Shown here: one piece after another, positions 5,589 to 5,945 of the stretch | Layout: each line of letters opens with the position of its first letter | Position numbering within the stretch: the stretch's first letter is position 1 | Source of the DNA: Cytophagales bacterium | GTDB taxonomy: Bacteria > Bacteroidota > Bacteroidia > Cytophagales > UBA9547 | DNA length: 5,945 nucleotides | Reading direction: 5' to 3' | Assembly (NCBI GenBank): GCA_003476475.1 | Contig: DMUD01000276.1 | Span: 1 to 5,945, forward strand | The notes under the pieces: generated by a model | Database searches by the model: none | What the model saw: the letters and a program-made list of their open reading frames with translations, nothing else | Told to the model about the DNA's origin: nothing | Made by a program: the position numbers and the translations under genes

Positions 5589-5945
5589 TTATTTTCTAGT
5601 TTTTTGATTATTTTGGCTGGCACACCTGCTACCACGCAAAATGGCGGCACATCTTTGGTCACCACGGCCGAAGTGGCCACTACACTTCCTTTTCCCACAC
5701 GCACACCTTTCAAAATTTTGGCATCCATGGCAATCCACACATTGTCTTCAATGACGATGGGCGACTTTTTTCCTTCTGCGCCAAAATGGTCTTTTACGTC
5801 GTGGTAATCATCGTCGATGATAATGGCATAGGGCGCAATGCGCACATTGTTGCCTATCGAAATGGAAGTACTGGCCGAAATGTGTGCCCCATTGATACGG
5901 GTATTGTGTCCCACCAACAACCGACCGCCCTTTCTCACAAATATT
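5585..5945 (-). CDS. Hexapeptide-repeat (left-handed beta-helix) O-acyltransferase, N-terminally truncated by window edge
   Basis: About 120 C-terminal residues of a WbbJ/maltose O-acetyltransferase-like enzyme, which normally transfers acetyl from acetyl-CoA to a sugar hydroxyl. The frame stays open to the right edge. A GTG at 5938-5936 could serve as a start codon, but it falls within the repeat domain, so the true start is probably outside. Hexapeptide repeats ([LIV]-G-x-x-x-x) run through most of the fragment: VGHNTRINGAHI, ISIGNNVRIAP, IVIEDNVWIAMDAKILKGVRVGKGSVVATSAVVTKDVPPFCVVAGVPAKIIKK. This ends in the diagnostic V-T-[KR]-D-[VI]-P and A-G-V-P-A-[KR]-x-[IL] motifs. The loop DDDYHDVKDH, following the third coil, carries His (numbered 46 from the GTG), in the position of the catalytic base of this family. 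The stop TGA (5587-5585) overlaps the ATG of the hydrolase. Acceptor unknown; a sugar in a surface glycan is the likeliest. Confidence 0.9.
   Translation of the reverse strand, partial: IFVRKGGRLLVGHNTRINGAHISASTSISIGNNVRIAPYAIIIDDDYHDVKDHFGAEGKKSPIVIEDNVWIAMDAKILKGVRVGKGSVVATSAVVTKDVPPFCVVAGVPAKIIKKLENK

Noticed and set aside
5936..5938. GTG as the true start of the acyltransferase
   Set aside because: It would begin the protein within the hexapeptide repeats; the frame continues open to the window edge, so the gene is more likely cut by the boundary.

Overview
The window looks like chromosomal DNA of a member of the Bacteroidota (Cytophaga/Flavobacterium-like), judged from protein character (the ScpB, Acs and glycosyltransferase sequences resemble homologues of that phylum as I recall them), moderate-to-low GC, A/T-rich gene starts without clear Shine-Dalgarno sequences, and a TAnnTTTG-type promoter box upstream of acs. 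The genus cannot be read from the sequence. Most of it is ordinary housekeeping DNA. I see no mobile element, CRISPR array, rRNA or tRNA gene, or recognisable defence or secretion system.

Layout. (1) 1-457, plus strand: the C-terminal end of a family-5 (oligopeptide/dipeptide type) ABC transporter solute-binding protein, cut by the left edge. (2) 458-2930, minus strand: acs (acetyl-CoA synthetase) followed 13 bp later by scpB (segregation and condensation protein B). scpB converges with the transporter gene with no intergenic base between the two stop codons. (3) 2931-3133: an A/T-rich divergent intergenic region with a possible acs promoter and a GTTAA-based symmetric element. (4) 3134-3343, plus strand: yidD, standing alone. 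(5) 3344-3453: a convergent gap of 110 bp with a weak terminator-like hairpin. (6) 3454-5945, minus strand: a tight three-gene operon, in transcription order a hexapeptide-repeat acyltransferase (N-terminus beyond the right edge), a membrane-anchored alpha/beta hydrolase and a GT4-type glycosyltransferase. Both junctions in this operon are ATGA stop/start overlaps.

How the genes fit together. Acs turns acetate into acetyl-CoA, and ScpB acts with SMC and ScpA in chromosome segregation; their adjacency has no obvious functional logic. YidD assists YidC-dependent membrane insertion. The acyltransferase-hydrolase-glycosyltransferase operon is most simply read as the end of a surface glycan or glycolipid modification cluster that continues to the right, but its substrate cannot be deduced.

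The most notable non-coding signal is a perfect 14-bp inverted repeat with a 4-nt loop inside the 5' part of scpB. The hydrolase is mildly unusual in having a Ser-Val-Ser-Met-Gly nucleophile elbow. Nothing seen amounts to an undescribed system.
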